A stretch of 64,000 nt of DNA from Streptococcus suis. Lineage in GTDB: Bacteria; Bacillota; Bacilli; Lactobacillales; Streptococcaceae. Each line of letters begins with the position of its first letter. The first letter of the stretch is position 1. Below the pieces are notes generated by a model. The model saw nothing but the letters and a program-made list of their open reading frames with translations. It did no database searches and was not told the origin of the DNA. Shown here in pieces: positions 1-10,140 of the stretch. Made by a program: the position numbers and the translations under genes. The stretch lies in assembly GCA_024583055.1 (NCBI GenBank), contig CP102145.1, forward strand, positions 558,001 to 622,000, in the 5' to 3' direction.

Positions 1-1570
1 TTGAGGCATTGAAAGAACGTGGACTAGTTCGTTTGATATAGCCAGCCTTAGTCACGCTGACAAAGGTTTCTTCTTCGACAATCAAGCTAGCAGTGTCAAT
101 TTCAATTGCTTCTGCCTGATCTTGTAACTCACTCAAACGAGGATTGCCAAACTGCTTCTTGACCTCACGCAGTTCCTTCTTCATGAGATTGAACATGGTC
201 CGCTCATCGCCGATAATGGCTGCCAAGGTCTGAATCTGCTCGCGTAGGGCTGCTTCTTCATTTTCCAAGGTCACAATATCGGTGTTTGTCAAACGGTAAA
301 GTTGCAAGGTCACGATAGCCTCAGCCTGTTCCTCGCTGAAATCATAGCTGATTTTCAAGTTTTCCTTGGCGTCAGCCTTGTTTTCAGAAGCACGGATAAG
401 GGCAATAACCTCGTCCAAGATGGAAATGACACGGATCAAACCTTCTACAATGTGGAGGCGTTTTTCTGCCTTTTCCTTGTCAAACTTAGACCGGGCAATG
501 ATAATCTCACGGCGGTGGGCAATATAGCTGGACAAAATCTTCTGCAAGCCGACCTGACGCGGTGTAAAGTTATCAATGGCCACCATGTTGAAGTTGTAAT
601 TGATTTGCAGGTCGGTGTATTTGTAGAGATAGTTGAGAATGGTTTGCTCATCGCTGTCTTTTTTCAGCTCAATGGCAATCCGCAGACCTGTCCGGTCTGA
701 CTCATCACGCACCTCGGCAATACCAGGCACCTTGTTGTTGATACGGACATCATCAATCTTCTTGACCAGAACAGCCTTGTTGACCTCATAGGGAATCTCG
801 GTAATGATAATCTGTTTCTTTCCAGCCTTTAGTTGCTCGATGTCACAACGGCTACGGACTACGACACGGCCCTTACCTGTTTCATAGGCTTTCTTGATTT
901 CATCAGCCCCTTGGATAATGGCACCTGTTGGGAAGTCTGGTCCAGGCAAGAACTCCATCAACTTTTCTAATTTAGCTGTCGGATGATCAATCATGTAGAC
1001 AACGGCATCAATGACCTCCGCTAGATTATGCGGCGGGATATCCGTCGCGTACCCTGCTGAAATTCCTGTCGCTCCATTGACCAAGAGATTAGGGAAGGCA
1101 GCTGGTAGCACAGTGGGTTCTTTTTCCGTATCGTCAAAGTTCCAGGCAAATGGCACGGTCTTTTTCTCGATGTCGGCCAGCAGATAACCTGCCATCTCCG
1201 AGAGGCGAGCCTCGGTGTAACGCATAGCCGCAGGCGGATCACCGTCCATGGAACCGTTGTTCCCGTGCATCTCCACCAAAATCTCACGGTTCTTCCAGTC
1301 CTGACTCATGCGGACCATGGCATCATAAATAGAGGAGTCACCGTGCGGGTGGAAATTTCCCATGATATTTCCGACTGACTTGGCGGACTTGCGGTAACCC
1401 TTGTCAAAGGTGTTGCCGTCCTTGTTCATAGAATAAAGAATCCGACGTTGCACGGGCTTGAGACCGTCACGAATGTCCGGCAAAGCCCGCTCCTGAATAA
1501 TGTATTTGGAGTAGCGACCAAAACGCTCTCCCATGATGTCCTCAAGGGACATGTTTTGAATATTACTCAT
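1..1570 (-). CDS. parC: DNA topoisomerase IV subunit A (partial, C-terminus outside window)
   Basis: Subunit A of topoisomerase IV, which decatenates daughter chromosomes together with ParE. The frame opens at [20 protein letters not shown] and runs off the window at base 1, giving about 523 of roughly 820 residues, so the C-terminal beta-pinwheel is missing. The catalytic tyrosine is visible in [10 protein letters not shown] (Tyr118). The quinolone-determining region reads [13 protein letters not shown] with Ser79 and Asp83, the wild-type residues. It lies downstream of parE and the DUF1232 gene on the same strand, the usual streptococcal parE-parC order with one gene in between. The end at base 1 is the window edge, not a stop codon. 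Confidence 0.96.
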   Translation of the reverse strand, partial: MSNIQNMSLEDIMGERFGRYSKYIIQERALPDIRDGLKPVQRRILYSMNKDGNTFDKGYRKSAKSVGNIMGNFHPHGDSSIYDAMVRMSQDWKNREILVEMHGNNGSMDGDPPAAMRYTEARLSEMAGYLLADIEKKTVPFAWNFDDTEKEPTVLPAAFPNLLVNGATGISAGYATDIPPHNLAEVIDAVVYMIDHPTAKLEKLMEFLPGPDFPTGAIIQGADEIKKAYETGKGRVVVRSRCDIEQLKAGKKQIIITEIPYEVNKAVLVKKIDDVRINNKVPGIAEVRDESDRTGLRIAIELKKDSDEQTILNYLYKYTDLQINYNFNMVAIDNFTPRQVGLQKILSSYIAHRREIIIARSKFDKEKAEKRLHIVEGLIRVISILDEVIALIRASENKADAKENLKISYDFSEEQAEAIVTLQLYRLTNTDIVTLENEEAALREQIQTLAAIIGDERTMFNLMKKELREVKKQFGNPRLSELQDQAEAIEIDTASLIVEEETFVSVTKAGYIKRTSPRSFNAS

Positions 1571-1695
1571 AATATTCCTTTTTCTTATTTTCTTATTTTT
1601 TGTTAAAAAGTTTACTGCTAATTATACTTGTAACAGCATATTAATATCTATATCTTCTTTTTTCAAAGCGTTGCTCAATGGGAACATCATCTTGT

Positions 1696-2130
1696 TTAGG
1701 GTTTGTCTATATTTTCTGCCGAGCGCAGCTTCTTCCATGCCCGATAATCTTCAATGTCTTTATTAACCCAGTTCCAGCAAGTTGCTATAACCAGCGCATC
1801 ATCCATTTGACCAAAGAATGGAATCCAGTCTGGAACTACATCTACAGGCGAGAGAAAGTAGATTAAAGCCGAAATAATTGCGAGAATAGTCCTCTTAGGA
1901 ATCTTGGTATAATCTCGTTTCAAATAGCTTCGAACCATACTTATCATGATGGGAATATTTTTAAATTCCTGAGCTAAAAAGGGAATCCATTTAATTTTCT
2001 TTTCTATTTTCTCCAAGAAGGGTTCCATTTTTGAATCATCTTTCAACAGTGACTCAGCCTTCTGGTATCTCTTTTGAATTTCCTCAATTGCCTGTTTTTT
2101 AGAAAATCTTTTTTTCATCTTGTCTTCCAT
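1696..2130 (-). CDS. DUF1232 / YkvA-family small membrane protein
   Basis: 144-residue protein with a basic, helical first half (about residues 1-65) and a hydrophobic DUF1232 core near residues 80-115: LIYFLSPVDVVPDWIPFFG, containing the family's SPxDxxPD-type signature. A second start, the methionine of MKKRFSKKQ at base 2118, is equally possible because GGAAGA lies just upstream of it. The gene sits 31 bp after parE and about 125 bp before parC on the same strand, so it is probably cotranscribed with the topoisomerase genes. Function unknown; the family is thought to be membrane-associated. Family call good, role not assignable. Confidence 0.8.
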   Translation of the reverse strand: MEDKMKKRFSKKQAIEEIQKRYQKAESLLKDDSKMEPFLEKIEKKIKWIPFLAQEFKNIPIMISMVRSYLKRDYTKIPKRTILAIISALIYFLSPVDVVPDWIPFFGQMDDALVIATCWNWVNKDIEDYRAWKKLRSAENIDKP

Positions 2131-2161
2131 ACTTTCTTTGTCATAAGTGAAAAACTGTTCA

Positions 2162-4105
2162 TCAAAATACTGTGTTTTCTTCTAGCGTAAACCTAACATT
2201 ATCCTCAATCCACTTGCGGCGTGGCTCGACCTTGTCGCCCATGAGGACGGACACACGGCGTTCAGCACGGGCTAGGTCTTCAATGGTGACACGGATAAGG
2301 GTTCGCGTTTCAGGATTCATGGTTGTCTCCCATAGCTGGTCAGCATTCATCTCACCAAGCCCCTTGTAGCGCTGAAGAATCGTACCCTTGCCAAAATCCT
2401 TGCGGAGATCTTCTAATTCTCCATCAGACCAAGCATAGGCAATCTTTTCAGTCTTGCCCTTACCTTTTGACATCTTGTAGAGAGGCGGAAGGGCGATGTA
2501 AACCCGTCCTGCTTCTACTAGCGGTCGCATGTAACGATAGAAGAAAGTCAGCAAGAGGGTCTGAATGTGAGCTCCATCCGTATCTGCATCGGTCATGATG
2601 ATAATCTTGTCATAGTTGACATCCTCGATAGAGAAATCCGTCCCCACGCCTGCACCAATGGTGTAAATCATGGTATTGATTTCCTCGTTTTTGAGGATAT
2701 CCGCCATCTTGGCCTTGGCCGTATTGATAACCTTACCACGCAGAGGCAAAATCGCCTGAAACTTGCGGTCACGGCCCTGCTTGGCAGAACCACCGGCAGA
2801 ATCCCCCTCGACCAGATAAAGCTCATTCTTGGCAGGATTTTTAGACTGGGCCGGAGTCAGCTTACCAGACAAAAGCCCCTTGTCCTTCTTGTTTTTCTTG
2901 CCATTTCGGCTTTCATCACGGGCTTTACGGGCAGCCTCGCGCGCATCGCGGGCCTTAATAGCCTTGCGAACCAAATTTGAAGCCAGTTCACCATTTTCCA
3001 AAAGGAAGAAGGTCAGCTTGTCCGACACAATGCCGTCCACCACAGGACGAGCAAGTGGGCTTCCCAACTTGTCCTTGGTCTGCCCTTCAAACTGCAAATG
3101 CTCTTCTGGTACAAGGATAGAAAGGACCGCAGACAAACCTTCACGGTAGTCAGAGCCTTCCAAGTTCTTGTCCTTTTCCTTGAGCAAGTTGGTCTTGCGG
3201 GCATAGTCGTTCATGGCCTTGGTGATGGCCAGTTTCAGCCCAGTTTCATGAGTACCGCCGTCCTTGGTACGAACGTTGTTAACGAAGGACAGGATATTGT
3301 CCGAATAGCCGTCATTGTACTGCATGGCCACCTGGACTTGGAAACCAGACTCCTCTCCCTCAAAATAGAGAACTGGTGTTAAGGTCTCCTTGTCCTCGTT
3401 TAGATAAGTGACAAAGTCCTGCACCCCATTTTCGTAGTGATACTCCTCCTGCTCACCTGTTCGCTCATCTGTCAGGGTTATGGTGACCTGCTTGAGCAAG
3501 AAAGCTGATTCCTTTAGGCGCTCGGCAATGGTGTTAAACTTGAAATCAGTCGTTGAGAAGATACTATCATCGGGCATAAAGGTGACTTTGGTACCTGTTT
3601 TTGATTTTGGAGCTGTGCCGATTTTCTCCAAAGTCGTAACTGGCTTGCCGCCCTGCTCAAAGCGCTGTTTATAAATCTCTCCGTCACGGGTAATTTCCAC
3701 CTCAAGCCAGCTGGACAGAGCATTGACCACCGAAGAACCAACCCCGTGGAGACCTCCAGAGGTCTTATAGCCACCCTGACCAAACTTACCACCAGCGTGA
3801 AGAACGGTAAAGATGACCTCAACCGTCGGTTTCCCAGTTGCGTGCATACCGACTGGCATCCCCCGTCCCTTATCTGCTACCGACAAACTACCGTCCTTGT
3901 TAATGGTCACCTCAATCCGATCACCAAAACCTGACAGTGCTTCATCGACCGCATTATCGACAATTTCCCAAACCATGTGGTGCAGTCCATTGCCATCGGT
4001 CGAACCAATATACATCCCCGGACGTTTGCGAACCGCATCCAACCCTTCCAGCACCTGAATGGCATCGTCGTTATAATTATTTATGTTTATCTCTTTCTTA
4101 GCCAA
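2162..4105 (-). CDS. parE: DNA topoisomerase IV subunit B
   Basis: ATPase subunit of topoisomerase IV. At 647 residues it has the full family length. The GHKL ATPase is N-terminal (EIVDNAVDEAL, then GRGMPVGMH and GGLHGVGSSVVNAL), followed by the transducer domain. The TOPRIM domain is C-terminal, with ELYLVEGDSAGGSAKQGRDR and the metal-binding DADTDGAHI. The resistance-determining stretch LPLRGKVINTAKA looks wild type. It is divergent from plsY across about 140 bp and leads into the DUF1232 gene and parC. Choice over gyrB rests on length, parC linkage and overall similarity to streptococcal ParE. Confidence 0.96.
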   Translation of the reverse strand: MAKKEININNYNDDAIQVLEGLDAVRKRPGMYIGSTDGNGLHHMVWEIVDNAVDEALSGFGDRIEVTINKDGSLSVADKGRGMPVGMHATGKPTVEVIFTVLHAGGKFGQGGYKTSGGLHGVGSSVVNALSSWLEVEITRDGEIYKQRFEQGGKPVTTLEKIGTAPKSKTGTKVTFMPDDSIFSTTDFKFNTIAERLKESAFLLKQVTITLTDERTGEQEEYHYENGVQDFVTYLNEDKETLTPVLYFEGEESGFQVQVAMQYNDGYSDNILSFVNNVRTKDGGTHETGLKLAITKAMNDYARKTNLLKEKDKNLEGSDYREGLSAVLSILVPEEHLQFEGQTKDKLGSPLARPVVDGIVSDKLTFFLLENGELASNLVRKAIKARDAREAARKARDESRNGKKNKKDKGLLSGKLTPAQSKNPAKNELYLVEGDSAGGSAKQGRDRKFQAILPLRGKVINTAKAKMADILKNEEINTMIYTIGAGVGTDFSIEDVNYDKIIIMTDADTDGAHIQTLLLTFFYRYMRPLVEAGRVYIALPPLYKMSKGKGKTEKIAYAWSDGELEDLRKDFGKGTILQRYKGLGEMNADQLWETTMNPETRTLIRVTIEDLARAERRVSVLMGDKVEPRRKWIEDNVRFTLEENTVF

Positions 4106-4228
4106 ATCTGACCTCCATACATATCGTCTTTACTATCTTACAAGTTTTTAAGCATTTTTGCAAAAAATTTCTGCTATTTCGGCTGGAACAGGGCAAACTT
4201 GACTATTTGATGAAAAAGCCGGACAACT

Positions 4229-4238
4229 ATGCTATAAT
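4229..4238 (+). promoter_or_regulatory. Extended -10 promoter of plsY, leaderless architecture
   Basis: TATGCTATAAT at the 5' flank of plsY is an extended -10 (TG, one base, TATAAT). No good -35 lies 17 bp upstream. TATAAT ends at 4238 and the plsY ATG begins at 4245, so transcription should start at or next to the start codon. No Shine-Dalgarno sequence can fit between. Confidence 0.75.
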
Positions 4239-4244
4239 CTAAGT

Positions 4245-4886
4245 ATGTTACAGACAATTTTACTTCTAATATTAGCTTATTTACTGGGCTCGATTCCGTC
4301 AGGTCTCTGGATTGGACAAGCCTTTTTCAACATCAACATCCGAGAACATGGTTCGGGCAATACTGGGACGACCAATACCTTCCGTATCCTGGGTAAGAAA
4401 GCTGGAATGGCGGTCTTTGCCATCGACTTTCTCAAAGGTACCCTAGCGGCCCTCCTGCCAGTTTTCTTTCATGTAAATAGCCCTTCACCTATCCTATTTG
4501 GCTTGATAGCTGTTCTGGGACATACCTTCCCGATTTTTGCCAATTTCAAGGGAGGTAAGGCTGTGGCCACATCGGCTGGCATGTTGCTGGGTGTTGCGCC
4601 CCTCTTCTGCCTCTATCTGGTCTTTATTTTCGCGACTTCTCTCTACCTGACCTCCATGGTTTCCTTTTCAAGTGTCTTGGCAGCAGCCCTGGCCATGCTT
4701 GGAGCTCTGATTTTCCCAGCCCTTGGTTTCTTGGTCAATAGCTATGACTGGTTGTTCACCGTGATTATCCTATTTCTGGGTAGCTTTGTCATTATCCGAC
4801 ACAAGGACAATATCCAACGCATTTTGAAACAGGAAGAAAATCTCGTTCCCTTTGGATTAAATATAACAAAGCAAAAGAAGAAATAA
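4245..4886 (+). CDS. plsY: Acyl-phosphate:glycerol-3-phosphate acyltransferase PlsY
   Basis: Polytopic membrane enzyme that transfers the acyl group from acyl-phosphate to glycerol-3-phosphate, the first committed step of phospholipid synthesis. 213 residues, typical length. It carries the three PlsY motifs: [12 protein letters not shown], then [15 protein letters not shown] (residues about 34-48), [19 protein letters not shown] (residues about 94-112) and the C-terminal IIRHKDNI. About six or seven hydrophobic segments. The start is fixed by the N-terminus conserved in streptococcal PlsY ([14 protein letters not shown]). The gene is divergent from parE and followed by its own terminator. Confidence 0.96.
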   Translation: MLQTILLLILAYLLGSIPSGLWIGQAFFNINIREHGSGNTGTTNTFRILGKKAGMAVFAIDFLKGTLAALLPVFFHVNSPSPILFGLIAVLGHTFPIFANFKGGKAVATSAGMLLGVAPLFCLYLVFIFATSLYLTSMVSFSSVLAAALAMLGALIFPALGFLVNSYDWLFTVIILFLGSFVIIRHKDNIQRILKQEENLVPFGLNITKQKKK

Positions 4887-4890
4887 TTTC

Positions 4891-4912
4891 AAGCGCCGAG
4901 AGGCGTTTTTTT
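4891..4912 (+). terminator. Terminator of plsY
   Basis: Short GC stem CGCC-gaga-GGCG followed by seven T residues, 5 bp after the plsY stop codon. Confidence 0.7.
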
Positions 4913-4990
4913 ATATCATGAAAGAAAAATAAAGCAGCTTTTTTGTAAGATTCAAAACCCTAAAACTGCTAACTTTGATAAAAAGTTCGT

Positions 4991-5016
4991 AAAAAGAAGG
5001 AGCCAACCAGCTCCTT
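4991..5016 (-). terminator. Terminator of pyrC
   Basis: Stem AAGGAG / CTCCTT with a short loop; on the minus strand it is followed by CTTTTTAC. It lies 8 bp beyond the pyrC stop codon. Confidence 0.7.
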
Positions 5017-5024
5017 CAAAACAC

Positions 5025-6293
5025 TTATTTTTCAAATACAACCTGTCCATCCGCAATGGTATAACGAACTTGGCCCATGAGCCAATCACCGACAAAGGGA
5101 GAATTGGCGGATTTAGAGGCAAAGGTTGCTGATACTTGACGATTGACTGTAGGATCAAAAATCACTAGGTCGGCCGGTCCATTTTCAGCCAGATAACCTG
5201 CATCCAAGCCATAAAGTTTGGCAGGATTGATGGTCATTTTCTCCAATAATTCTTGGAGTGTCAGATGCCCTTCTTCCACCAAATGCGTCAAACCAAGTGA
5301 TAGAGAGGTCTCCAGTCCAGTCATGCCAGACGGTGCTTGCGTCAAGTCCTCTACATTTTTTTCATCCGCATGATGAGGTGCATGGTCGGTCGCAATAACT
5401 GAAATGACGCCTGATTTTAGCCCTTCTATGACTGCCAAACGATCGCTTTCCAAACGAAGAGGCGGGTTCATCTTGGCATTTGCCCCCTTGGTCAACAACA
5501 AATCTTCTGTCCGAGAAAAATGCTGGGGAGCTACTTCTGCGGTCACACGCGCACCCATACCTTGTGCAAATTCGACCACCTTGACAGACTCAGCTTTGGA
5601 CAGATGCTGGATATGAACACGGGCACCCGTTTCATAGGCAATCATGACGTCACGAGCAATCATGCTGTATTCAGCCACACCAGTCGCGCCACAGACGTGA
5701 AAATGCTTGGCAGCGACTTGCTCGTTCAAACCTAGAATACCATTCAAATCTGGATCTTCTTCGTGGAGGCTTAGCAGGCAATCCAATTTCTTAGCCTCCT
5801 GCATAGCTTTTCGCACCACACCAGCATTTGTCAATGGAATGCCGTCATCAGAAAGAGCTACAGCACCCGCAGCTAGGAGCCCGTCAAAATCCGTCAAATC
5901 TTGGCCATTAAATTGATTGGTAATGGTTCCCACACTGTAAATATGGATGTTTTCCTTGCTGGCCGATTGCAGAACCTCATTCAAGGTGTCCACTGTCGAA
6001 ATGGTCGGATTGGTATTAGCCATCATGACAACCGAGGTAAAACCACCCGCTGCTGCCGCCAGAGCCCCTGTATGAATATCTTCCTTGTGGGTCTGACCAG
6101 GCTCACGGAAATGAACATGGACATCCACCAGGCCAGGCGCAACAACCAAGCCACTAGCATCGATAACTTGTTCCGCATCTACCTCAATCTGCTCAGCAAT
6201 CTTGATGATTTTCTTTTTTTCTATTAAAATATCAGCGACTGTATCCAGACCGGACTGCGGGTCTATGACGCGACCATTTTTAATTAACAGCAT
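5025..6293 (-). CDS. pyrC: Dihydroorotase
   Basis: Zinc amidohydrolase that cyclises carbamoyl-aspartate to dihydroorotate in pyrimidine synthesis. 422 residues, the class I length. Metal-ligand motif [17 protein letters not shown] near residue 58; further ligands are in [11 protein letters not shown] and the catalytic aspartate in [15 protein letters not shown] clear terminator follows. It is separate from the pyrF-pyrE unit about 3.7 kb away, and no PyrR-type attenuator is visible in the short gap before it. Confidence 0.96.
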   Translation of the reverse strand: MLLIKNGRVIDPQSGLDTVADILIEKKKIIKIAEQIEVDAEQVIDASGLVVAPGLVDVHVHFREPGQTHKEDIHTGALAAAAGGFTSVVMMANTNPTISTVDTLNEVLQSASKENIHIYSVGTITNQFNGQDLTDFDGLLAAGAVALSDDGIPLTNAGVVRKAMQEAKKLDCLLSLHEEDPDLNGILGLNEQVAAKHFHVCGATGVAEYSMIARDVMIAYETGARVHIQHLSKAESVKVVEFAQGMGARVTAEVAPQHFSRTEDLLLTKGANAKMNPPLRLESDRLAVIEGLKSGVISVIATDHAPHHADEKNVEDLTQAPSGMTGLETSLSLGLTHLVEEGHLTLQELLEKMTINPAKLYGLDAGYLAENGPADLVIFDPTVNRQVSATFASKSANSPFVGDWLMGQVRYTIADGQVVFEK

Positions 6294-6312
6294 GAATACT
6301 CCTTTTTAAATG

Positions 6313-6951
6313 CTACTGTTTAGCCACAGCTTCAACCATTTGCTCCACTTCTTGAGCACTAATCTGGTCATCTACTTCTAAGTAAAGTTCCTTAGCTCGT
6401 TCAAAATAGCTGCACTCTTTGGTGATTTCTCCCAAGACACGATTGGCACTAGCTTCCAAATAGGGAAACACAATACGAGCTGCCTCCTTGAGTACTTTTC
6501 GCATCTCTTGCTCTGCCAACTCCATATCTCCCATTAGAAAATGCAAATAGGCTTGCTCATAAGTATTACCAACAAGTTGAGACTCATTGTATTCAAATAG
6601 TAAAGATGCTTCCTCTTCAAGAAACTCCAAAGCTTGCTGATAATTGCCTGCTTCTCGCTCTACATCTGCCACCTGGCGCAAGGCCACTGGCTGCAATTCT
6701 CTCAGAAAAAATTCCTCAGCCTGGCTATGTTCTCGCGCCAAAACAAGATTAGTCTGAGCCAACTCTTTTGCCAAGTCCATTTCCTTCTCGGCAATCGCCA
6801 AATAAATCCGTTGATTTCGTAACCAAAAATGGCCTGAAATATGGGCATCATCCAGCCTTACAACTCCTTCTTCATAAAGCTGGTGAGCAAGGCTAAAGTT
6901 CTTCTCATCCAAAGCCTCAAAGAATGATATATCTCTTTCAAAATCGGTCAT
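6313..6951 (-). CDS. Hypothetical helical (TPR-like) protein
   Basis: 212 residues if it starts at MTDFERDISFFEALDEKN. That start is preferred because GAAGGA lies 6 nt upstream of the ATG; a longer frame to 6984 would overlap ung. It is almost entirely alpha-helical, with repeated tetratricopeptide-like patterns (for example YEQAYLHFLMGDMELAEQEM and SYFERAKELYLEVDDQIS) and no signal peptide or membrane segment. It begins 20 bp after the ung stop and ends 19 bp before the pyrC start, so it belongs to a glycosyltransferase-ung-hypothetical-pyrC run. No enzymatic motif was found; a protein-protein scaffold role is only inference. Confidence 0.75.
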   Translation of the reverse strand: MTDFERDISFFEALDEKNFSLAHQLYEEGVVRLDDAHISGHFWLRNQRIYLAIAEKEMDLAKELAQTNLVLAREHSQAEEFFLRELQPVALRQVADVEREAGNYQQALEFLEEEASLLFEYNESQLVGNTYEQAYLHFLMGDMELAEQEMRKVLKEAARIVFPYLEASANRVLGEITKECSYFERAKELYLEVDDQISAQEVEQMVEAVAKQ

Positions 6952-6971
6952 TTTCATTCCTTCAATTAACT

Positions 6972-7625
6972 TCATCTTCGCCAATCAATCTCTTCCTTCC
7001 CAGCCTGTTTCAAAAAGGCATTAGCCTGTGAAAAAGGCTTACTTCCAAAGAAGCCTCGGTAGGCTGAAAGCGGACTTGGATGGGCCGACTCTATAATCAA
7101 ATGTTTAGGATTGTTAATAAGAACCTTCTTCTTCCGGGCATAAACTCCCCAAAGAATGTAGACAACTGGTTGGTCCAGACTATTGACCACCTTGATTACC
7201 GCATCCGTAAAGGGCTCCCAGATTTGTCCAGCATGTCCATTGGCCTGACCGGCCGGCACTGTCAAACAAGCATTGAGTAATAGAACGCCCTGTTCAGCCC
7301 AGCTGGTTAAATCATGACCTTGTTTGACACCGACATCTTCAGCCAACTCTTTTAGGATATTTTGGAGAGATGGCGGAGCTGGAATGCTATCTGGGACTGA
7401 AAAGGATAGCCCTTGTGCTTGTCCAGGTCCGTGATAGGGATCCTGCCCCAAAATGACCACTTTTACATTTTCTAAAGCCGTCTTTTCCAAGGCTGCAAAT
7501 ACCTTTTCCCTGGGTGGATAAACAGTTCCGTCAGAATAAACCTGGTCCAAAAACTGATTGATGTTGCCAAAATAATGCTCCGGCAACAAGGCCTTTATCC
7601 GATCATGCCAAGCAGAATGCTCCAT
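6972..7625 (-). CDS. ung: Uracil-DNA glycosylase
   Basis: Family 1 UDG that removes uracil from DNA to begin base excision repair. 217 residues. Catalytic water-activating motif [20 protein letters not shown] with Asp near residue 63, and the DNA-intercalation loop [20 protein letters not shown] near the C-terminus. It starts 12 bp after the glycosyltransferase stop and is probably cotranscribed with it. Confidence 0.97.
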   Translation of the reverse strand: MEHSAWHDRIKALLPEHYFGNINQFLDQVYSDGTVYPPREKVFAALEKTALENVKVVILGQDPYHGPGQAQGLSFSVPDSIPAPPSLQNILKELAEDVGVKQGHDLTSWAEQGVLLLNACLTVPAGQANGHAGQIWEPFTDAVIKVVNSLDQPVVYILWGVYARKKKVLINNPKHLIIESAHPSPLSAYRGFFGSKPFSQANAFLKQAGKEEIDWRR

Positions 7626-7637
7626 GCTGACTACCTC

Positions 7638-8558
7638 TTACTTCTTCTCTTTGATGATATAAACCGGTCGATGCTTGGTTTCCAAGAAAACCTTGGCCAA
7701 ATACTTACCTAAAATACCAATCGTCATTAACTGCAAGCCACCTAAAAAGAGGATGATACAGATAGTTGACGGCCAACCGATTGTCGGATCCCCGAAGACC
7801 AGAGTCTTAAAGACAACGACAACCATCAAAACCAAGGACAGGAGGAAAGTGAAGAAACCAGTATAGGATGCAATATTCAGCGGCGTATCTGAAAAATTGA
7901 TAATCCCTTCAATCGAGTAGGACAGCAACTTCCAGAAGGACCAGCTGGTTTCACCAGCCACCCGCTCAACATTTTCATAAGGCAGGTATTCTGTCTCAAA
8001 ACCAACCCAGGCAAAAATTCCTTTTGAAAAACGATTGTACTCTGAAACAGACAGGATAGCATCTACCATGTGTCGGCGCATGAGACGGAAATCGCGGGCC
8101 CCGTCCACCACTTCTACCTGGCTAATCTTGTTCATCAGCTTGTAGAAAAGCTTTGCAAAGAAGCTCCGAATAGGCGGCTCGCCATCACGGCTGACACGAC
8201 GGGTGCCAACACAGTCCAGTTCTGGATTAGCATCCAAGATGGACTTCATCTGGGTGAGCATTTCTGGTGGATCCTGCAAATCCACATCCATGACGGTCAC
8301 CAATTCACCCTGCGCAGCCTGCAGGCCGGCATAAAGAGCGGCCTCCTTGCCAAAATTTCTGGAAAAGGAAATGTAGCGGACACCATTGCCCTCAGCAGCC
8401 AACTGCCGAAGAACCTTGAGCGTCCCATCCTTGGAACCATCATTGACAAAAATATACTCAAATTGCTCCCTCATCTTCCTACGGACCACTTCCATGGCGT
8501 CGTAAAAATAGGGAATCGCCTCTTCCTCATTGAAACAAGGAACGATTACTGAAATCAT
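7638..8558 (-). CDS. GT2-family polyprenyl-phosphate glycosyltransferase
   Basis: 306 residues. An N-terminal GT-A fold of the DPM1/GtrB type (ISVIVPCFNEEEAIPYFYDA, YIFVNDGSKDGT, metal-binding MDVDLQDPPE) is followed by two C-terminal membrane helices (about residues 230-255 and 262-290) and a basic KHRPVYIIKEKK tail. Such enzymes move a sugar from a nucleotide donor to undecaprenyl phosphate on the cytoplasmic face, feeding glycosylation of lipoteichoic acid or other cell wall polymers. The sugar cannot be told from sequence. A promoter-like TGGTATAATG and a GAGGAG ribosome site precede it. It heads the run with ung. Confidence 0.87.
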   Translation of the reverse strand: MISVIVPCFNEEEAIPYFYDAMEVVRRKMREQFEYIFVNDGSKDGTLKVLRQLAAEGNGVRYISFSRNFGKEAALYAGLQAAQGELVTVMDVDLQDPPEMLTQMKSILDANPELDCVGTRRVSRDGEPPIRSFFAKLFYKLMNKISQVEVVDGARDFRLMRRHMVDAILSVSEYNRFSKGIFAWVGFETEYLPYENVERVAGETSWSFWKLLSYSIEGIINFSDTPLNIASYTGFFTFLLSLVLMVVVVFKTLVFGDPTIGWPSTICIILFLGGLQLMTIGILGKYLAKVFLETKHRPVYIIKEKK

Positions 8559-8648
8559 ACACTTCTCCTCATACGGTCAATTGTTTTCCCAACATTATAC
8601 CATTTTCGGGGCAATGTTCCCAGAAATCAGGCGATTTTGCTGTGAAAA

Positions 8649-9281
8649 CTAGTTCTCCAACCAAGTTTCAGGATTCTGGCGGAATTTTTTCAAGAGAGTC
8701 AAGCCATCCGCATTGATGTAGCCCTGCACTTTTGCGACTTTTATAAGTTCAGAATAATTGCTGAGCGTCACCAGTTTGACACCAGTGTTGTCAAAATTCC
8801 GGTCTGCCACAGGCAATTGGTAGGTGAAAATGGCTGCCACACCAAGTACCTCTGCTCCTTCACGTTGAGCCGCTGCCACTGCATCCAAGACAGAACCACC
8901 TGTCGAAATCAGATCTTCGATGATAACCATTTTCTGCCCCTTGACAATGCGACCTTCCAGTTGATTACCAGCCCCGTGCTCTTTTGGTTTGCTACGGATG
9001 TAAGCAAATGGCAGATTCATGCGGTCTGCAATAATGGCTCCGTGCGGAATGCCAGCCGTTGCCGTACCTGCAATCACTTCTACTTCTGGAAACTCCTCTT
9101 CAATTCGTTGAACAAAACCATCCTCAATCAGGTTGCGGGTATCCGGATAAGAAAGCGTGATACGATTGTCCGTATAAATAGGTGACTTGATGCCAGACGC
9201 CCAAGTAAAAGGCTTTTCTGGTCGCAAATGAACCGCCTTGATGTCCAACAAATGTGATGCAATTTCTGTTGCTAGTGCCAT
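8649..9281 (-). CDS. pyrE: Orotate phosphoribosyltransferase
   Basis: Converts orotate and PRPP to OMP. 210 residues. The PRPP-binding motif is [20 protein letters not shown] near residue 120, and the flexible catalytic loop is in [19 protein letters not shown]. It is the second gene of the pyrF-pyrE unit, 34 bp after pyrF, with an AAGGAGAA ribosome site. Its product feeds PyrF directly. Confidence 0.97.
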   Translation of the reverse strand: MALATEIASHLLDIKAVHLRPEKPFTWASGIKSPIYTDNRITLSYPDTRNLIEDGFVQRIEEEFPEVEVIAGTATAGIPHGAIIADRMNLPFAYIRSKPKEHGAGNQLEGRIVKGQKMVIIEDLISTGGSVLDAVAAAQREGAEVLGVAAIFTYQLPVADRNFDNTGVKLVTLSNYSELIKVAKVQGYINADGLTLLKKFRQNPETWLEN

Positions 9282-9315
9282 GATAATTCTCCTTTAGATT
9301 AGTAATATTGTTTAT

Positions 9316-10008
9316 TTAGATATTCCACTCTTCTTTGATAGCCAGGTATGCTTCATAAGGATTGGCCGCATGCGTGATGGGACGCCCGACCACGATATAG
9401 TCACTGCCAATGCTGGCCGCCTGTGCTGGAGTAACAACCCGTTTTTGATCACCCACTTCGCTACCAGCTGGTCGAATTCCTGGTGTCAGACAGGCAAAGG
9501 CCGCACCAGTGGCCTGCTTGATCAAATCGACCTCCTGAGCCGAGCAAACGACACCGTCCAGTTCTGCTTCCTGAGCCTTTTTGGCGTAGTGGACCACTGC
9601 ATCCACCAGGCTAGTCTGGATATTCTGATCCGCCTGCATCTGCTCTTCCGAAGTCGAGGTCAGCTGGGTCACAGCGATCAAGATTGGTCCAGGTCCCAGT
9701 CCCTTTCTAGCCGATTGCATCATCTCTACGCCCCCAGCTGCATGAACATTGGTCATATCAACACCCAGCTTGGCCAACACCGACATAGCCGATTGGACTG
9801 TATTGGGAATATCATGAAGTTTCAGGTCTAGGAAAATGCTGTGCCCGCGGTCTTTCAGGTCTTTGATAATAGCCGGACCTTCCGCATAGTAGAGCTCCAT
9901 TCCAACCTTGAGATAGAGTTTTTCCTGACTTGGGAAATGAGTCAAAAAATCAACGACTTCTTGACTACTTGCGAAATCCAAGGCAATAATGGGACGTTTT
10001 TCTTTCAT
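9316..10008 (-). CDS. pyrF: Orotidine 5'-phosphate decarboxylase
   Basis: Decarboxylates OMP to UMP. 230 residues from [20 protein letters not shown]; the AGAAAGGA ribosome site fixes this start. A longer in-frame extension to 10059 only reads through the attenuator hairpin and is rejected. Catalytic DxKxxD motif in [13 protein letters not shown] near residue 60, and phosphate-binding [12 protein letters not shown] near the C-terminus. First gene after the PyrR attenuator. Confidence 0.97.
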   Translation of the reverse strand: MKEKRPIIALDFASSQEVVDFLTHFPSQEKLYLKVGMELYYAEGPAIIKDLKDRGHSIFLDLKLHDIPNTVQSAMSVLAKLGVDMTNVHAAGGVEMMQSARKGLGPGPILIAVTQLTSTSEEQMQADQNIQTSLVDAVVHYAKKAQEAELDGVVCSAQEVDLIKQATGAAFACLTPGIRPAGSEVGDQKRVVTPAQAASIGSDYIVVGRPITHAANPYEAYLAIKEEWNI

Positions 10009-10031
10009 AGTATCCTTTCTGTACACAGAAA

Positions 10032-10124
10032 AACCCTGCCAACTCTGGACAGGGTTCACGAAATGAGCTTAGAAATTCGACTTCTAAGATGCTTACCATG
10101 ATACCTTTCCAGCCTCTCTGGACT
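10032..10124 (-). promoter_or_regulatory. PyrR-responsive attenuator in the pyrF-pyrE leader
   Basis: On the minus strand the leader carries AGTCCAGAGAGGCTGG (10109-10124), the conserved PyrR binding loop of pyr mRNAs. It is followed by a terminator stem AACCCTGTCC / GGCAGGGTT with a T run (10032-10056), immediately before the pyrF ribosome site. The known mechanism is that UMP-bound PyrR stabilises this anti-antiterminator so that transcription stops before pyrF; when UMP is low, readthrough occurs. Confidence 0.92.
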
Positions 10125-10140
10125 CAGTTAAAGGTTCTAT

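Noticed and set aside
10009..10059. Seventeen-codon N-terminal extension of pyrF
   Set aside because: It would translate the PyrR attenuator hairpin; the family start is MKEKRPII with AGAAAGGA upstream.
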